64,000 nt of DNA. Source: Flavobacterium sp. 245 (GTDB lineage: Bacteria > Bacteroidota > Bacteroidia > Flavobacteriales > Flavobacteriaceae). The notes under the pieces are model-generated. The model searched no databases and was not told the DNA's origin. It worked only from the letters and a program-made list of their open reading frames with translations. Location: contig NZ_SNXB01000017.1 of the NCBI RefSeq assembly GCF_004362055.1, positions 1-64,000 on the forward strand, given 5' to 3'. Both the position numbers and the translations under genes were made by a program. Shown one piece after another: positions 1 to 7,440 of this stretch; position 1 is the first letter of the stretch; each line of letters starts with the position of its first letter.

Positions 1-64
1 TTTCGTTTCCCTTAATTCGTTTGCTTGCCAGTGTTTCAGTGAACGTTTGTCGTTGTTGCGGGTG

Positions 65-94
65 CAAAAGTAGCACCTTTATTTGCATTTCCAA
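65..94 (-). promoter_or_regulatory. Strong Bacteroidota-type promoter firing out of the left edge
   Basis: Read on the minus strand there is TTG (94-92), exactly 19 bases, then TACTTTTG (72-65), matching the Bacteroidota consensus TTG-N19-TAnnTTTG in every fixed position. The transcript would start near base 58 and run leftward out of the window. The following leader (minus strand: GCACCCGCAACAACG, then GAAACACTGGCAAGC) resembles leaders of highly expressed or rRNA operons in flavobacteria as I remember them; that identification is inference, since the gene itself is outside the window. Confidence 0.6.
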
Positions 95-378
95 GGGTTT
101 TTATCATATAATTTCAATATTTTTTATAAGTCGCTGGTATGGGGGTTTTTATAATGCAAAGTTTTTTTGGACTTTTCTGGAACTTGGCCTTTTTAGGTGG
201 TTTTACGCAAAGACACAAGAGTGTTTTCTCTTTGGGCCTGTATCCGCAAAGGGAGCAAAACTGGATTTTCCCTTGTTATCTGGGGTTTATCGCAAAGATG
301 CGAAGGCGTAAAGCCTTTCTTTTTCTTCTGGAAAACGATTATCCCTTATGGAAAAAACAATATTTTCTTTTGGAAACA
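95..378. other. Gene-free stretch
   Basis: Several short open frames cross this stretch but none shows a plausible start context, composition or recognisable protein. Their translations are rich in Phe, Cys, Trp and Arg, as expected of random AT-rich DNA. A short phrase of the form CGCAAAG recurs three times (about 207, 246 and 291), a common scrap in flavobacterial spacers. I see no gene here. Confidence 0.6.
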
Positions 379-495
379 GCTCCCCTAGCCCCGATAGAAG
401 TGGAAATCCTTTTGCTTTTTTCTTTAAAAAGCAAAAGATTACTTCCTCAGTTCGCTATCACTCGTCTGGAACTGATAGCGGGAAACAGTTCCTTA
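379..495 (+). ncRNA. Structured intergenic repeat, copy 1 (Flavo-1-like)
   Basis: First of three related elements (also at 10376 and 34381). It begins with CCCTAGCCCCGATAGAAG, followed by a perfect 11-bp hairpin (410-420 with 426-436). The right half is diverged: instead of the conserved AGATA-AGCGGA block it carries a second hairpin (GCTATCA/TGATAGC, about 453-479) and ends GGAAACAGTTCC. The hairpin sequence differs among the three copies while pairing is kept, which argues for a selected RNA structure. From memory it resembles the Flavo-1 RNA motif of flavobacteria; I could not search Rfam. Confidence 0.5.
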
Positions 496-605
496 TTAAA
501 ACAAATTACAGGCCTCAAAAACTCTCGCCCCAATCTGATGTACTAAATCCTTACTCCTATATATTATATGTATGATTCTCTACTTATATATCTATAGAAA
601 AAACA

Positions 606-635
606 AACCCGCCAAATTATGAAATCTGGCGGGTT
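606..635 (-). terminator. Terminator of the luciferase-like oxidoreductase gene
   Basis: Perfect 9-bp GC-rich stem AACCCGCCA/TGGCGGGTT with a 12-base loop, about 40 bases past the stop codon of the leftward gene ending at 675, followed on the minus strand by a short T-rich run. Confidence 0.6.
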
Positions 636-643
636 AAATATTG

Positions 644-671
644 CTACTATATATAACAGTATATATAGTAG
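644..671. repeat. Perfect 12-bp AT inverted repeat at gene end
   Basis: CTACTATATATA (644-655) and TATATATAGTAG (660-671) form a perfect 12-bp stem with a 4-base loop, directly after the stop codon of the oxidoreductase gene. Too AT-rich for a conventional terminator alone; it could protect the 3 prime end of the mRNA next to the GC-rich hairpin at 606-635. Confidence 0.6.
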
Positions 672-674
672 GTA

Positions 675-1676
675 TTAATTCAGACTATCTATTACTTCTT
701 TTGTGATTTGAATACTTTTCAATTTCGCTTCATGATCAAAAATAGGGCTTGTTGCCATCAACTCATCAATGTTAGCGTAGTTGACAAACTTTTTTAAATC
801 TGTAATCAATTGTTCTTTGTTTCCTGTAAATGTTCCAGCTGTCATTTGATTGACATGTAAACGTTCTTCCTCACTCATGATATCATCAAGTGACGGGACT
901 GGCGGTTGTAATCCTTTGCGGTCGTTCCTGATTAAGTTGAGAAACATTTGATACAAACTTGTCGATAATAATTCGGCTTCTTCATTTGTATCAGCTGCGA
1001 TTATATTAACACATGCCATTGTTTTGGGTTTATCTAAAAATTCCGATGCCTGAAAATTTGCACGGTAAAACTCGAAAGCCTGTATCATTAAACGAGGAGC
1101 AAAATGTCCGGCGAAGGCATAAGGCAACCCATAAGCTGCTGCTAAAGCTGCGCTTTCCATACTAGATCCTAAAATCCAGATAGGAACATTAAGACCTTCG
1201 GCTGGAAAAGCTCTTACTTTTGCTGTTGTATTTTCGGCCGAAAAATATTCTTGAAGCTTTGTTACATTTTGAGGAAATCGCTGCGCTTGTTCAAAAAAGT
1301 CTTTTCGAATAGCTTCAGCAGTTGGCTGATCTGTTCCTGGCGCCCTGCCTAAACCTAAATCGATTCGGTTGGGATAAAGCGTTTCTAATGTTCCAAATTG
1401 TTCTGCCACTACTAAAGGAGAATGATTTGGAAGCATAATTCCGCCTGACCCTACGCGGATATTTTGCGTCTGCCCCGCAACATATCCAATTAAAACTACT
1501 GTTGCTGTACTTGCAACATGTGCCATATTATGATGCTCTGCGAGCCAAATTCGTTTATATCCGAGTTTATCGGCTAATTGCGCAATGTCTTTTGTTTTTT
1601 TAAATGTTTCTGATGCGTTGCTGTCTTGCGTAATGATTGCAAGCTCTAATATTGAAACTGAAATTGGGTTTTTCAT
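675..1676 (-). CDS. LLM-class flavin-dependent oxidoreductase
   Basis: A 333-residue protein of the bacterial luciferase-like monooxygenase superfamily, the single-component group often named luciferase family oxidoreductase group 1 (E. coli YhbW type). Diagnostic segments are LGYKRIWLAEHHNM near residue 38, GSGGIMLPNHSPLVVAEQFG near 77, and LGLGRAPGTDQP near 108, which build the FMN site of the TIM barrel. Length is normal for the family. Members are predicted to use reduced flavin and oxygen, but physiological substrates are mostly unknown. The gene stands alone, leftward, with a hairpin terminator after it. The family assignment is secure; the reaction is not. Confidence 0.93.
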   Translation of the reverse strand: MKNPISVSILELAIITQDSNASETFKKTKDIAQLADKLGYKRIWLAEHHNMAHVASTATVVLIGYVAGQTQNIRVGSGGIMLPNHSPLVVAEQFGTLETLYPNRIDLGLGRAPGTDQPTAEAIRKDFFEQAQRFPQNVTKLQEYFSAENTTAKVRAFPAEGLNVPIWILGSSMESAALAAAYGLPYAFAGHFAPRLMIQAFEFYRANFQASEFLDKPKTMACVNIIAADTNEEAELLSTSLYQMFLNLIRNDRKGLQPPVPSLDDIMSEEERLHVNQMTAGTFTGNKEQLITDLKKFVNYANIDELMATSPIFDHEAKLKSIQITKEVIDSLN

Positions 1677-1774
1677 ATAAAATAATGCTAAGGTGCAAAA
1701 TTAACTCATTTATATTGATGCACTTTACTTTCTGATGTTAATAGAATTATAATATTTGTAGCTACAAATATTTA

Positions 1775-2983
1775 TTATTTCAATTTCAGATGAACTAGTT
1801 TATGGCTTGTTTTACCATCATCTTTTATAATTAGATCTTTACCAAATTCTATTTCAAATTTAGAAGAAGTATCAATCACTAATGAAATTTCTCGGTATCT
1901 AAATGCTTCAGGAATTTCAGGAATTACAATTTTCACTTCTACATCTTTTCCTTTTTGCTTGTAATCAATTTTTATTAGGTCTCTTAACCAAATATATTCA
2001 TAAACTTCCTGCCATGGCGCCATCCAGATTGAATCGTTTCCTTTTATTCCGTATTTATCGGCAATGGTTGTCATATAATATTTGAAATCAGGAAAACGCA
2101 TACTTAAGTTCCACAAATTAGTATTTCCTGTTCCGTGTGTGAATTCATTAAACCAAAGTGAATTTGGCTGTTTTACAATCGAATCTAACGTTTTTAAATA
2201 ACGATCCATTGTTTTAAAACTAGTAGTATCTTTTGAACTCTGCACAAAAGTTCTAGCTGTAATCATTTTATCTAAATTTACTTTTGAATCGACTTTAAAA
2301 ACTGGACCAACACCTGTATAAGATGCCACCGAAAAAAAGCCGTTTGCCAAAGCATCTTTTTCATATTCTAAATGATAACCTGCATCGCCTTCTCCGCCTG
2401 GAACAACAAAATGCGACATTGTAAAATCAAGATTCTGTTTGATAGAAGCTGTATTTTCGATTACTTCTGTCAAATAATTCGTACCGTGTTTTGTTGCATG
2501 ATGAAAACCGTGGTTTAAAATATCCCAACCGGCGTTATACATTTCTTTAATTTCCGACCAAGAGAGATGCCCGCGGTTTGCTGGTAAATCGCGAATTGCA
2601 CCTCCGTTAACTGCCAATGCCAATTTAAACGGAATTTTATTTCCGAATCCGTCCGAATAAAAAAGACCATTTGAAGTTGTTCCGTCTCCACCTTGATCAA
2701 TTTTCCATTCGTTTTTATCAGAATTACTTATTTTTCCGCCATTCAATAATGGAAATGCAGTTAAATATGTTGATCGATATCCGTCATCCAGGGTAAAACT
2801 GTAAGCAAAATGTTTGTTATACTTTAAAGGAGCGACTTTAATTTGGATACTTTCTGCCGACTGTAGTTTTATTTTAAATGAAATCGTTTTTGATTTTGAA
2901 GAATCTTTTTCGATTAATTCATTTGAAAAACAAGTAAAACACCCGAAGAAAATTATAACGATAAGAAGAATGCGTTTTAACAT
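1775..2983 (-). CDS. Polysaccharide deacetylase (NodB-type) exported protein
   Basis: 402 residues with an N-terminal signal peptide (hydrophobic residues 5-18). Two cysteines at 15 and 18 end the hydrophobic stretch, so it may be a lipoprotein, though the lipobox is imperfect. The NodB fold is indicated by FTLDDG at 63-68 (motif 1; the usual form is TFDDG) and by the metal-binding HxxxH at 158-162 within NHGFHHAT (motif 2). Such enzymes remove N- or O-acetyl groups from chitin, peptidoglycan or other glycans outside the cytoplasm. The C-terminal 120 residues look like a beta-rich accessory domain. Alone on its strand and divergent from the response-regulator gene; no glycan operon surrounds it, so the substrate cannot be inferred. 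Confidence 0.85.
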   Translation of the reverse strand: MLKRILLIVIIFFGCFTCFSNELIEKDSSKSKTISFKIKLQSAESIQIKVAPLKYNKHFAYSFTLDDGYRSTYLTAFPLLNGGKISNSDKNEWKIDQGGDGTTSNGLFYSDGFGNKIPFKLALAVNGGAIRDLPANRGHLSWSEIKEMYNAGWDILNHGFHHATKHGTNYLTEVIENTASIKQNLDFTMSHFVVPGGEGDAGYHLEYEKDALANGFFSVASYTGVGPVFKVDSKVNLDKMITARTFVQSSKDTTSFKTMDRYLKTLDSIVKQPNSLWFNEFTHGTGNTNLWNLSMRFPDFKYYMTTIADKYGIKGNDSIWMAPWQEVYEYIWLRDLIKIDYKQKGKDVEVKIVIPEIPEAFRYREISLVIDTSSKFEIEFGKDLIIKDDGKTSHKLVHLKLK

Positions 2984-3104
2984 AAATTATATGGATTCAT
3001 TTTTTGCTTAAAAGTACATTTCTTTTTGAAGAAATAATTTTAAAAACATTTACTCTTTTGAAAATAATTTCTGCTGAATCAAAAAAGGAATATGATTTAA
3101 AACC

Positions 3105-3112
3105 TAAATTTG
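3105..3112 (+). promoter_or_regulatory. -7 element of the sigma-54 activator gene
   Basis: TAAATTTG fits the Bacteroidota -7 box TAnnTTTG. A start near 3119 gives a leader of about 32 bases to the ATG at 3151. No clear TTG lies at the expected -33 distance, so this is a half match. It helps choose the 3151 start over any upstream in-frame codon, because those would lie at or before the promoter. Confidence 0.45.
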
Positions 3113-3150
3113 TACATCAAAATACCCATTCGGGTTTAGCTTATCTGCAA

Positions 3151-4494
3151 ATGACACACAAAATTTTAATTATAGACGACGAAGAAAAACTAAGAAGTCT
3201 GCTGGCGCGTATTATAAAATCGGAAGGATTTGAAGTTTTTGAAGCCAAAGATTTAAAATCAGGTTTTAAGAAATTGGAACAAACCGAAATTGATGTCGTT
3301 TTGTGTGATGTGAAGCTGCCCGACGGAAATGGAGTTGATTTTCTTCAGAATATAAAAAACAGTTTTCCTTTAGTAGAAGTTATTCTATTAACTGCTTTCG
3401 GAAATATTCCAGACGGCGTACAAGCCATGAAAAACGGTGCTTTTGATTATATTGTTAAAGGCGATGATAATGACAAAATTATTCCGCTTTTATATAAAGC
3501 TGTAGAAAAAGTACAGTTACAGAAAAAAGTACAACAACTTGAAAAACGAATTGGCGATAAATATTCTTTTAATACTATTATCGGAAAATCTAAAGGAATT
3601 GAACAAGTAATCGATTTGGCACAAAAAGTTGCCAAAACCGATTCAACTGTTCTACTTACTGGAGAAACCGGAACCGGAAAAGAAGTTTTTGCGCAGGCGA
3701 TTCATGAAAATAGTAATCGTGTCGGAAAATCTTTTGTCGCTTTGAACTGTAGTACTTTCAGCAAAGAAATCCTTGAAAGTGAATTGTTCGGCCATAAACA
3801 AGGCGCTTTTACCGGTGCCTTAAAAGATAAAAAAGGTTTCATTGAAGAAGCTAATGGCGGCACTTTATTTCTTGATGAAATTGGGGAAATGCCAATTGAT
3901 CTTCAAGCCAAATTATTACGCGTTCTAGAAACTTCAGAATATATTCCTGTTGGCGATACGACTCCAAAAAAATCAAATTTCAGATTAATTGCTGCTACAA
4001 ACCGTGATTTAAAAACAGAAAGTGATGAACATCGTTTTCGTTCGGACTTATATTTTCGATTGAATATTTTCGAAATCAAATTGCCGTCTTTGCGAGAAAG
4101 AATCAAAGATATTTCAGTATTGGCGCATTATTTCGTCAAACAGTTTTCTGAAAAAACGAATAAAAAAGCTTTAAATATTGCCGATGATTTTCTGCAGAAA
4201 TTGGAAAATTATTCCTGGCCAGGAAATGTTAGGGAACTTAAAAACATTATTGAAAGATCGGTTATCTTGAGTAATGGCGATACTTTAACTTCTGATGTTT
4301 TGCCCTATGAAATGCAACATCAAGCTGAAAAAAACACCAAATCAATGTCAGCTTTCTCGATGCAGAGTGTTGAAAAACTTCATATTCAAAAAGTTTTAAA
4401 TTATACAAAAGGAAATAAGGCGGAAACTGCGCGATTGCTCGAAATTGGAATTGCGACTTTGTATAGAAAATTAGAAGAGTACGGAATTCAATAA
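3151..4494 (+). CDS. Sigma-54-dependent response regulator (NtrC family), probable Kdp regulator
   Basis: 447 residues starting at MTHKILIIDDEE. The frame is open upstream to 3004 but those residues are not receiver-like and overlap the promoter, so I use 3151. Domain order: receiver (acidic DDEE near 10, phospho-acceptor Asp about 53 in LCDVKLPDG), AAA+ ATPase (Walker A GETGTGKE about 171-178; sigma-54 contact loop GAFTGA about 217-222; Walker B GGTLFLDEIGEMP), and a C-terminal Fis-type helix-turn-helix (ETARLLEIGIATLYRKLEE). The GAFTGA loop is intact, so it should drive sigma-54 RNA polymerase. It precedes the kdp genes on the same strand and no KdpE is present; the kinase at 12925 is the natural partner. 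That pairing is inference. Confidence 0.93.
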   Translation: MTHKILIIDDEEKLRSLLARIIKSEGFEVFEAKDLKSGFKKLEQTEIDVVLCDVKLPDGNGVDFLQNIKNSFPLVEVILLTAFGNIPDGVQAMKNGAFDYIVKGDDNDKIIPLLYKAVEKVQLQKKVQQLEKRIGDKYSFNTIIGKSKGIEQVIDLAQKVAKTDSTVLLTGETGTGKEVFAQAIHENSNRVGKSFVALNCSTFSKEILESELFGHKQGAFTGALKDKKGFIEEANGGTLFLDEIGEMPIDLQAKLLRVLETSEYIPVGDTTPKKSNFRLIAATNRDLKTESDEHRFRSDLYFRLNIFEIKLPSLRERIKDISVLAHYFVKQFSEKTNKKALNIADDFLQKLENYSWPGNVRELKNIIERSVILSNGDTLTSDVLPYEMQHQAEKNTKSMSAFSMQSVEKLHIQKVLNYTKGNKAETARLLEIGIATLYRKLEEYGIQ

Positions 4495-4535
4495 TAAATT
4501 TAAATTCCAATCAGGATAAATTCCAAACCAATTTA

Positions 4536-4703
4536 AAGCTCCAGCCGAGCAAAATGTTTATAGCAAATATAATTGGTTTTGATTGAAGCTCCAGCGGAGC
4601 GACATTCTAGCGTTTGTTTCAATCTAAAACATGCCACCCCTAAGGGGCTTTATTATCGAACGTTGTAATTTTCTATAAACATAACGTCCCTCTGGAACTC
4701 ATT
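4536..4703. repeat. Cluster of Bacteroidota intergenic repeats
   Basis: Holds two direct copies of AAGCTCCAGCSGAGC (4536-4550 and 4586-4600), a third diverged copy in inverse orientation (ending near 4703 as CTCTGGAAC), an inverted pair ATGTTTATAG/CTATAAACAT (about 4554-4563 and 4673-4682), and CCCCTAAGGGGC near 4637. Such phrases recur between genes in flavobacteria. No gene is visible between 4495 and 4876; the rest is the terminator at 4732 and a promoter candidate at 4773. Confidence 0.6.
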
Positions 4704-4731
4704 TTCAAAATCAAATCCTTATCATTTCAAT

Positions 4732-4762
4732 AAAAGCTTATCATTTTGATAGGCTTTTTTTA
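4732..4762 (+). terminator. Intrinsic terminator before the kdp operon
   Basis: Stem AAGCTTATCA/TGATAGGCTT (10 bp with one G-T pair, 3-base loop) followed by a run of seven T. It separates the regulator gene from the kdp structural genes, so the latter need their own promoter. Confidence 0.75.
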
Positions 4763-4772
4763 TGCCTAATTT

Positions 4773-4790
4773 TTGGCACGAAACTACATT
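4773..4790 (+). promoter_or_regulatory. Candidate sigma-54 promoter of the kdp operon
   Basis: TTGGCACG (4773-4780) is a perfect -24 half site of the consensus YTGGCACG-N4-TTGCW. At the correct spacing the -12 half reads TACA instead of TTGC, so that half is poor. It lies immediately after a terminator, about 100 bases before the first gene, and downstream of a gene for a sigma-54 activator. Position and the perfect -24 half support it; the -12 mismatch is the weakness. Confidence 0.45.
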
Positions 4791-4876
4791 CCTTTTATTG
4801 ACAGCACTTTAGCTATACCTCAACTTTTTCGGAACATATTTTGGCATAAGGAGGAAGAACATAAAAATTCATTCTC

Positions 4877-5158
4877 ATGAAAAATCAAGTAACCTCAATC
4901 TACAAACAAGCTGAACGCTTTGCTGAGATAACCAAAAAATCTATTATTTCTGGAAATATTGTTCGTGCAAAAAAATGTCTGGCACTTGCTGAACGCCTAT
5001 TCATTAGCGGAAGCATCGAAACTAAAAATGCTATTTCTAATGTGTATGTTTTCTCCGTTTCTTCTTTTATGGAAGTACGTCACTGCAATATTTCTCATCT
5101 TTTTCCACAAATGCTTAAAGCGGAATATATCAAGCAAATTAATGCTTCAGGCGTATAA
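4877..5158 (+). CDS. Small hypothetical protein at the head of the kdp operon
   Basis: 93 residues, soluble, mainly helical, with a basic N-terminal half (IYKQAERFAEITKKSI; RAKKCLALAERLF) and a motif SSFMEVRHCN near 63-72. No signal peptide or membrane segment. I do not recognise an experimentally characterised family. It is the first gene after the candidate sigma-54 promoter and precedes kdpF-A-B-C, so a role in potassium uptake or its control is inferred from position only. A purine-rich AGGAGG lies about 22 bases before the ATG, too far for normal Shine-Dalgarno use. Confidence 0.7.
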   Translation: MKNQVTSIYKQAERFAEITKKSIISGNIVRAKKCLALAERLFISGSIETKNAISNVYVFSVSSFMEVRHCNISHLFPQMLKAEYIKQINASGV

Positions 5159-5238
5159 AAATGTTTAATCGGTTTTTTGTTTAATCGTTTAATCGGATGA
5201 CAATCTAAAATCTAAACTCTTAAATCTAAAATAATATT

Positions 5239-5322
5239 ATGATCACTTTTCTTTTACTCGCATTGGCCGTTGTGCTTTTTGCCATTTGTTTTAAATCAGT
5301 TGAATTCTTTGAAAAAATCTAA
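5239..5322 (+). CDS. Tiny membrane protein upstream of kdpF
   Basis: 27 residues: one hydrophobic segment (FLLLALAVVLFAICF) followed by KSVEFFEKI. Three bases separate it from kdpF. The size, single membrane span and position match accessory KdpF-like peptides. No homologue can be named with certainty; coding status is supported by three consecutive compact frames of the same kind in this short region. Confidence 0.6.
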   Translation: MITFLLLALAVVLFAICFKSVEFFEKI

Positions 5323-5325
5323 ATC

Positions 5326-5403
5326 ATGATTGCACTATTTATTATTTCTATCGCCGTTTTTGGCTATTTGGTTTATGTATTAATCAAACCAGAAAAATTC
5401 TAA
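5326..5403 (+). CDS. kdpF: KdpF, small subunit of the potassium-transporting ATPase
   Basis: 25 residues, MIALFIISIAVFGYLVYVLI then KPEKF. The single membrane span with a C-terminal KPEKF tail is the standard KdpF pattern (the E. coli protein is 29 residues, with the same Y-L..LI.PE.F character). KdpF stabilises the KdpABC complex in the inner membrane. It lies just before kdpA with only one other small frame between. Too short for most gene finders. Confidence 0.88.
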   Translation: MIALFIISIAVFGYLVYVLIKPEKF

Positions 5404-5407
5404 AAAA

Positions 5408-5497
5408 ATGAAAAAGTCACAGTCAGGAAAAAAGCTACTACTATATGTTTTTGTGGCTTGGACATTAGCCTTTATAACGCTTGTTGCGTTTTTGTAA
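5408..5497 (+). CDS. Tiny membrane protein between kdpF and kdpA
   Basis: 29 residues: a basic start (MKKSQSGKK) and one membrane span (LLLYVFVAWTLAFITLVAFL), predicted N-terminus in. Four bases after kdpF and 36 before kdpA. Likely cotranslated with the pump; function unknown. Codon use is ordinary and the positive-inside pattern favours a real protein. Confidence 0.6.
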   Translation: MKKSQSGKKLLLYVFVAWTLAFITLVAFL

Positions 5498-5533
5498 AAG
5501 CCCCAATTTTAATTAATTTCTAACAAACAAAAT

Positions 5534-7255
5534 ATGAACACAGAGTTATTTGGTGTCATTAGCATTTTTATCATTTCGATAGTTTTAGCCATTCCAATAG
5601 GAAAGTATATTGCTAAAGTTTATTTAGGAGATAAAACCATTTTTGACCCGATTTTCAATCCAATTGAAAAATTTATTTTTAAAATCAGCGGAATTAATTC
5701 TACTGAGGAGATGAACTGGAAACAACATTTGAAAGCGCTTTTAAGCGTGAACATGATTTGGTTCTTTCTTTGCTTTTTTGTCTTGCTTTTTCAAGGATCA
5801 TTATTCTTGAATCCCGACAACAATCCGTCAATGACACCCGATTTGGCATTTAATACGGCTATTTCATTTGTAGTAAACTGTAATTTACAGCACTATTCAG
5901 GCGAAACCGGACTTTCTTATTTATCTCAAATGGTTTTGATGTTCCTGCAATTTGTTTCCGCTGGTGTCGGAATGGCTGCTGCAGCGATGATTTTTACTGC
6001 AATGAAAGAAAGAACAACAGAAAAACTGGGGAATTTTTATAATTATTTCATCAAAAGTTGTACTCGTATTTTGCTGCCACTTTCAGCTATTGTAGCAGTT
6101 GCTCTATTATTTAGCGGAACTCCTATGACGTTTGAAGGAAAAGATACCATTACCACTTTACAAGGCGATTCAGTACAAGTTTCTCGCGGACCGGCAGCAG
6201 CTTTTATCGCTATCAAACATATCGGTACTAATGGTGGTGGATTTTTTGGAGCCAATTCGGCACATCCATTAGAAAATCCTACTTATTTTACGAATGCGGT
6301 TGAACTTTGGGCACAATTGATAGTTCCGTTTGCGATGATTTTTGCTTTAGGTTTTTATCTAAAGAAAAAGAAACTAGCCTATGTAATCTTTGGCGTAATG
6401 ACAATTGGCTTTTTACTCCTTGTCATTCCAACAGTTATCAGTGAACTAAATGGAAATCCAGCGATAGAAAAAATGGGAATTGCTCAGGCAACCGGAGCGA
6501 TGGAAGGAAAAGAAGTTCGGTTTGGCCCAGCGATTTCAGGGTTCTGGAGTATTGCTACAACCGTAATTTCTACAGGTTCTGTAAACAGTATGCACGATAG
6601 TTCTATGCCGATTTCCGGAGCTATGCAATTGCTAGCCATGATGGTTAATGCCTTTTATGGAGGTTGTGGAGTTGGAATCCTGAATTTTTATGTATTCATT
6701 ATTCTTGCTGTATTTATTTCCGGATTAATGGTAGGTCGAATTCCTGAATTTTTAGGAAAGAAAATCGAAGCTCGGGAAGTTAAAATTGCTGCTTTTATTG
6801 CAATTCTTCATCCTTTATTGATTTTAGCCGGAACAGCGATAGCTTCTTATTTTGCTGCACATGACACTGCAATGGGCTATTGGTTTAGCGGAAACGCTGC
6901 GGGCTGGCTAAACAATCCAGGCAATCACGGATTCTCGGAAATGTTATACGAATATACTTCAAGTGCTGCAAACAACGGTTCTGGTTTTGAAGGTTTAGGA
7001 GATAATAATCCGTTTTGGAATATCACTACAGGAATTGTGTTACTGTTAAGCCGTTTCATTCCGATTATTGGGCCATTAGCAATTGCCGGATTATTGGCTA
7101 ACAAAAAATACATTCCCGAAAGTGCAGGAACTTTAAAAACTGACACAACAATTTTCGGAGTAATGGTTTTTGCCGTGATCGCAATTATTGCTGCCTTATC
7201 ATTCTTTCCTGCACTTGCTCTAGGTCCATTGGCTGAATATTTCACACTAAAATAA
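5534..7255 (+). CDS. kdpA: KdpA, potassium-binding and translocating subunit
   Basis: 573 residues, about ten membrane spans, of the superfamily of K transporters. The four selectivity-filter loops are visible: around NCNLQHYSGETG near 115, HIGTNGGGFFGANS near 230, STGSVNSMHD near 353 and SSAANNGSGFEG near 476. It forms the K+ pore of the high-affinity KdpFABC pump and works with the P-type ATPase subunit encoded next. Length agrees with the family (about 557 in E. coli). First large gene of the operon. Confidence 0.97.
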   Translation: MNTELFGVISIFIISIVLAIPIGKYIAKVYLGDKTIFDPIFNPIEKFIFKISGINSTEEMNWKQHLKALLSVNMIWFFLCFFVLLFQGSLFLNPDNNPSMTPDLAFNTAISFVVNCNLQHYSGETGLSYLSQMVLMFLQFVSAGVGMAAAAMIFTAMKERTTEKLGNFYNYFIKSCTRILLPLSAIVAVALLFSGTPMTFEGKDTITTLQGDSVQVSRGPAAAFIAIKHIGTNGGGFFGANSAHPLENPTYFTNAVELWAQLIVPFAMIFALGFYLKKKKLAYVIFGVMTIGFLLLVIPTVISELNGNPAIEKMGIAQATGAMEGKEVRFGPAISGFWSIATTVISTGSVNSMHDSSMPISGAMQLLAMMVNAFYGGCGVGILNFYVFIILAVFISGLMVGRIPEFLGKKIEAREVKIAAFIAILHPLLILAGTAIASYFAAHDTAMGYWFSGNAAGWLNNPGNHGFSEMLYEYTSSAANNGSGFEGLGDNNPFWNITTGIVLLLSRFIPIIGPLAIAGLLANKKYIPESAGTLKTDTTIFGVMVFAVIAIIAALSFFPALALGPLAEYFTLK

Positions 7256-7260
7256 AAATG

Positions 7261-7440
7261 CTGAATATTTTAAACACATAGAAACATAGCAAAACAAAAC
7301 AGACAGAAAGAGTATTAAAAAAACTAGTTTTTCACACATAGCTATGTGTTTACATGCAAGTGAACGCCTAACTCTCAAAGTAAAAATCTATGTCTATGTG
7401 TTTAAAACAAATATTAGCTTAATAAATAACATTCAAAAAA
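7261..7440. repeat. Inverted repeat in the kdpA-kdpB spacer
   Basis: AAACACATAGAAACATAG (7272-7289) faces CTATGTCTATGTGTTT (7388-7403), with an extra CACATAGCTATGTG palindrome between them near 7333-7346. The gap is unusually long for two subunits of one complex. No reading frame of interest inside. Confidence 0.65.

Noticed and set aside
21-575. Four overlapping short open frames at the left end
   Set aside because: Biased composition, overlap with one another and with the structured repeat, no start context, no family resemblance.
3004-3150. N-terminal extension of the sigma-54 regulator
   Set aside because: Not receiver-like, contains the promoter -7 box; the receiver domain begins exactly at the ATG at 3151.
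4841-4856. Second TTGGCA word as an alternative sigma-54 site, and AGGAGG as a ribosome site
   Set aside because: No -12 half at correct spacing; the AGGAGG word is about 22 bases from the ATG, too far.
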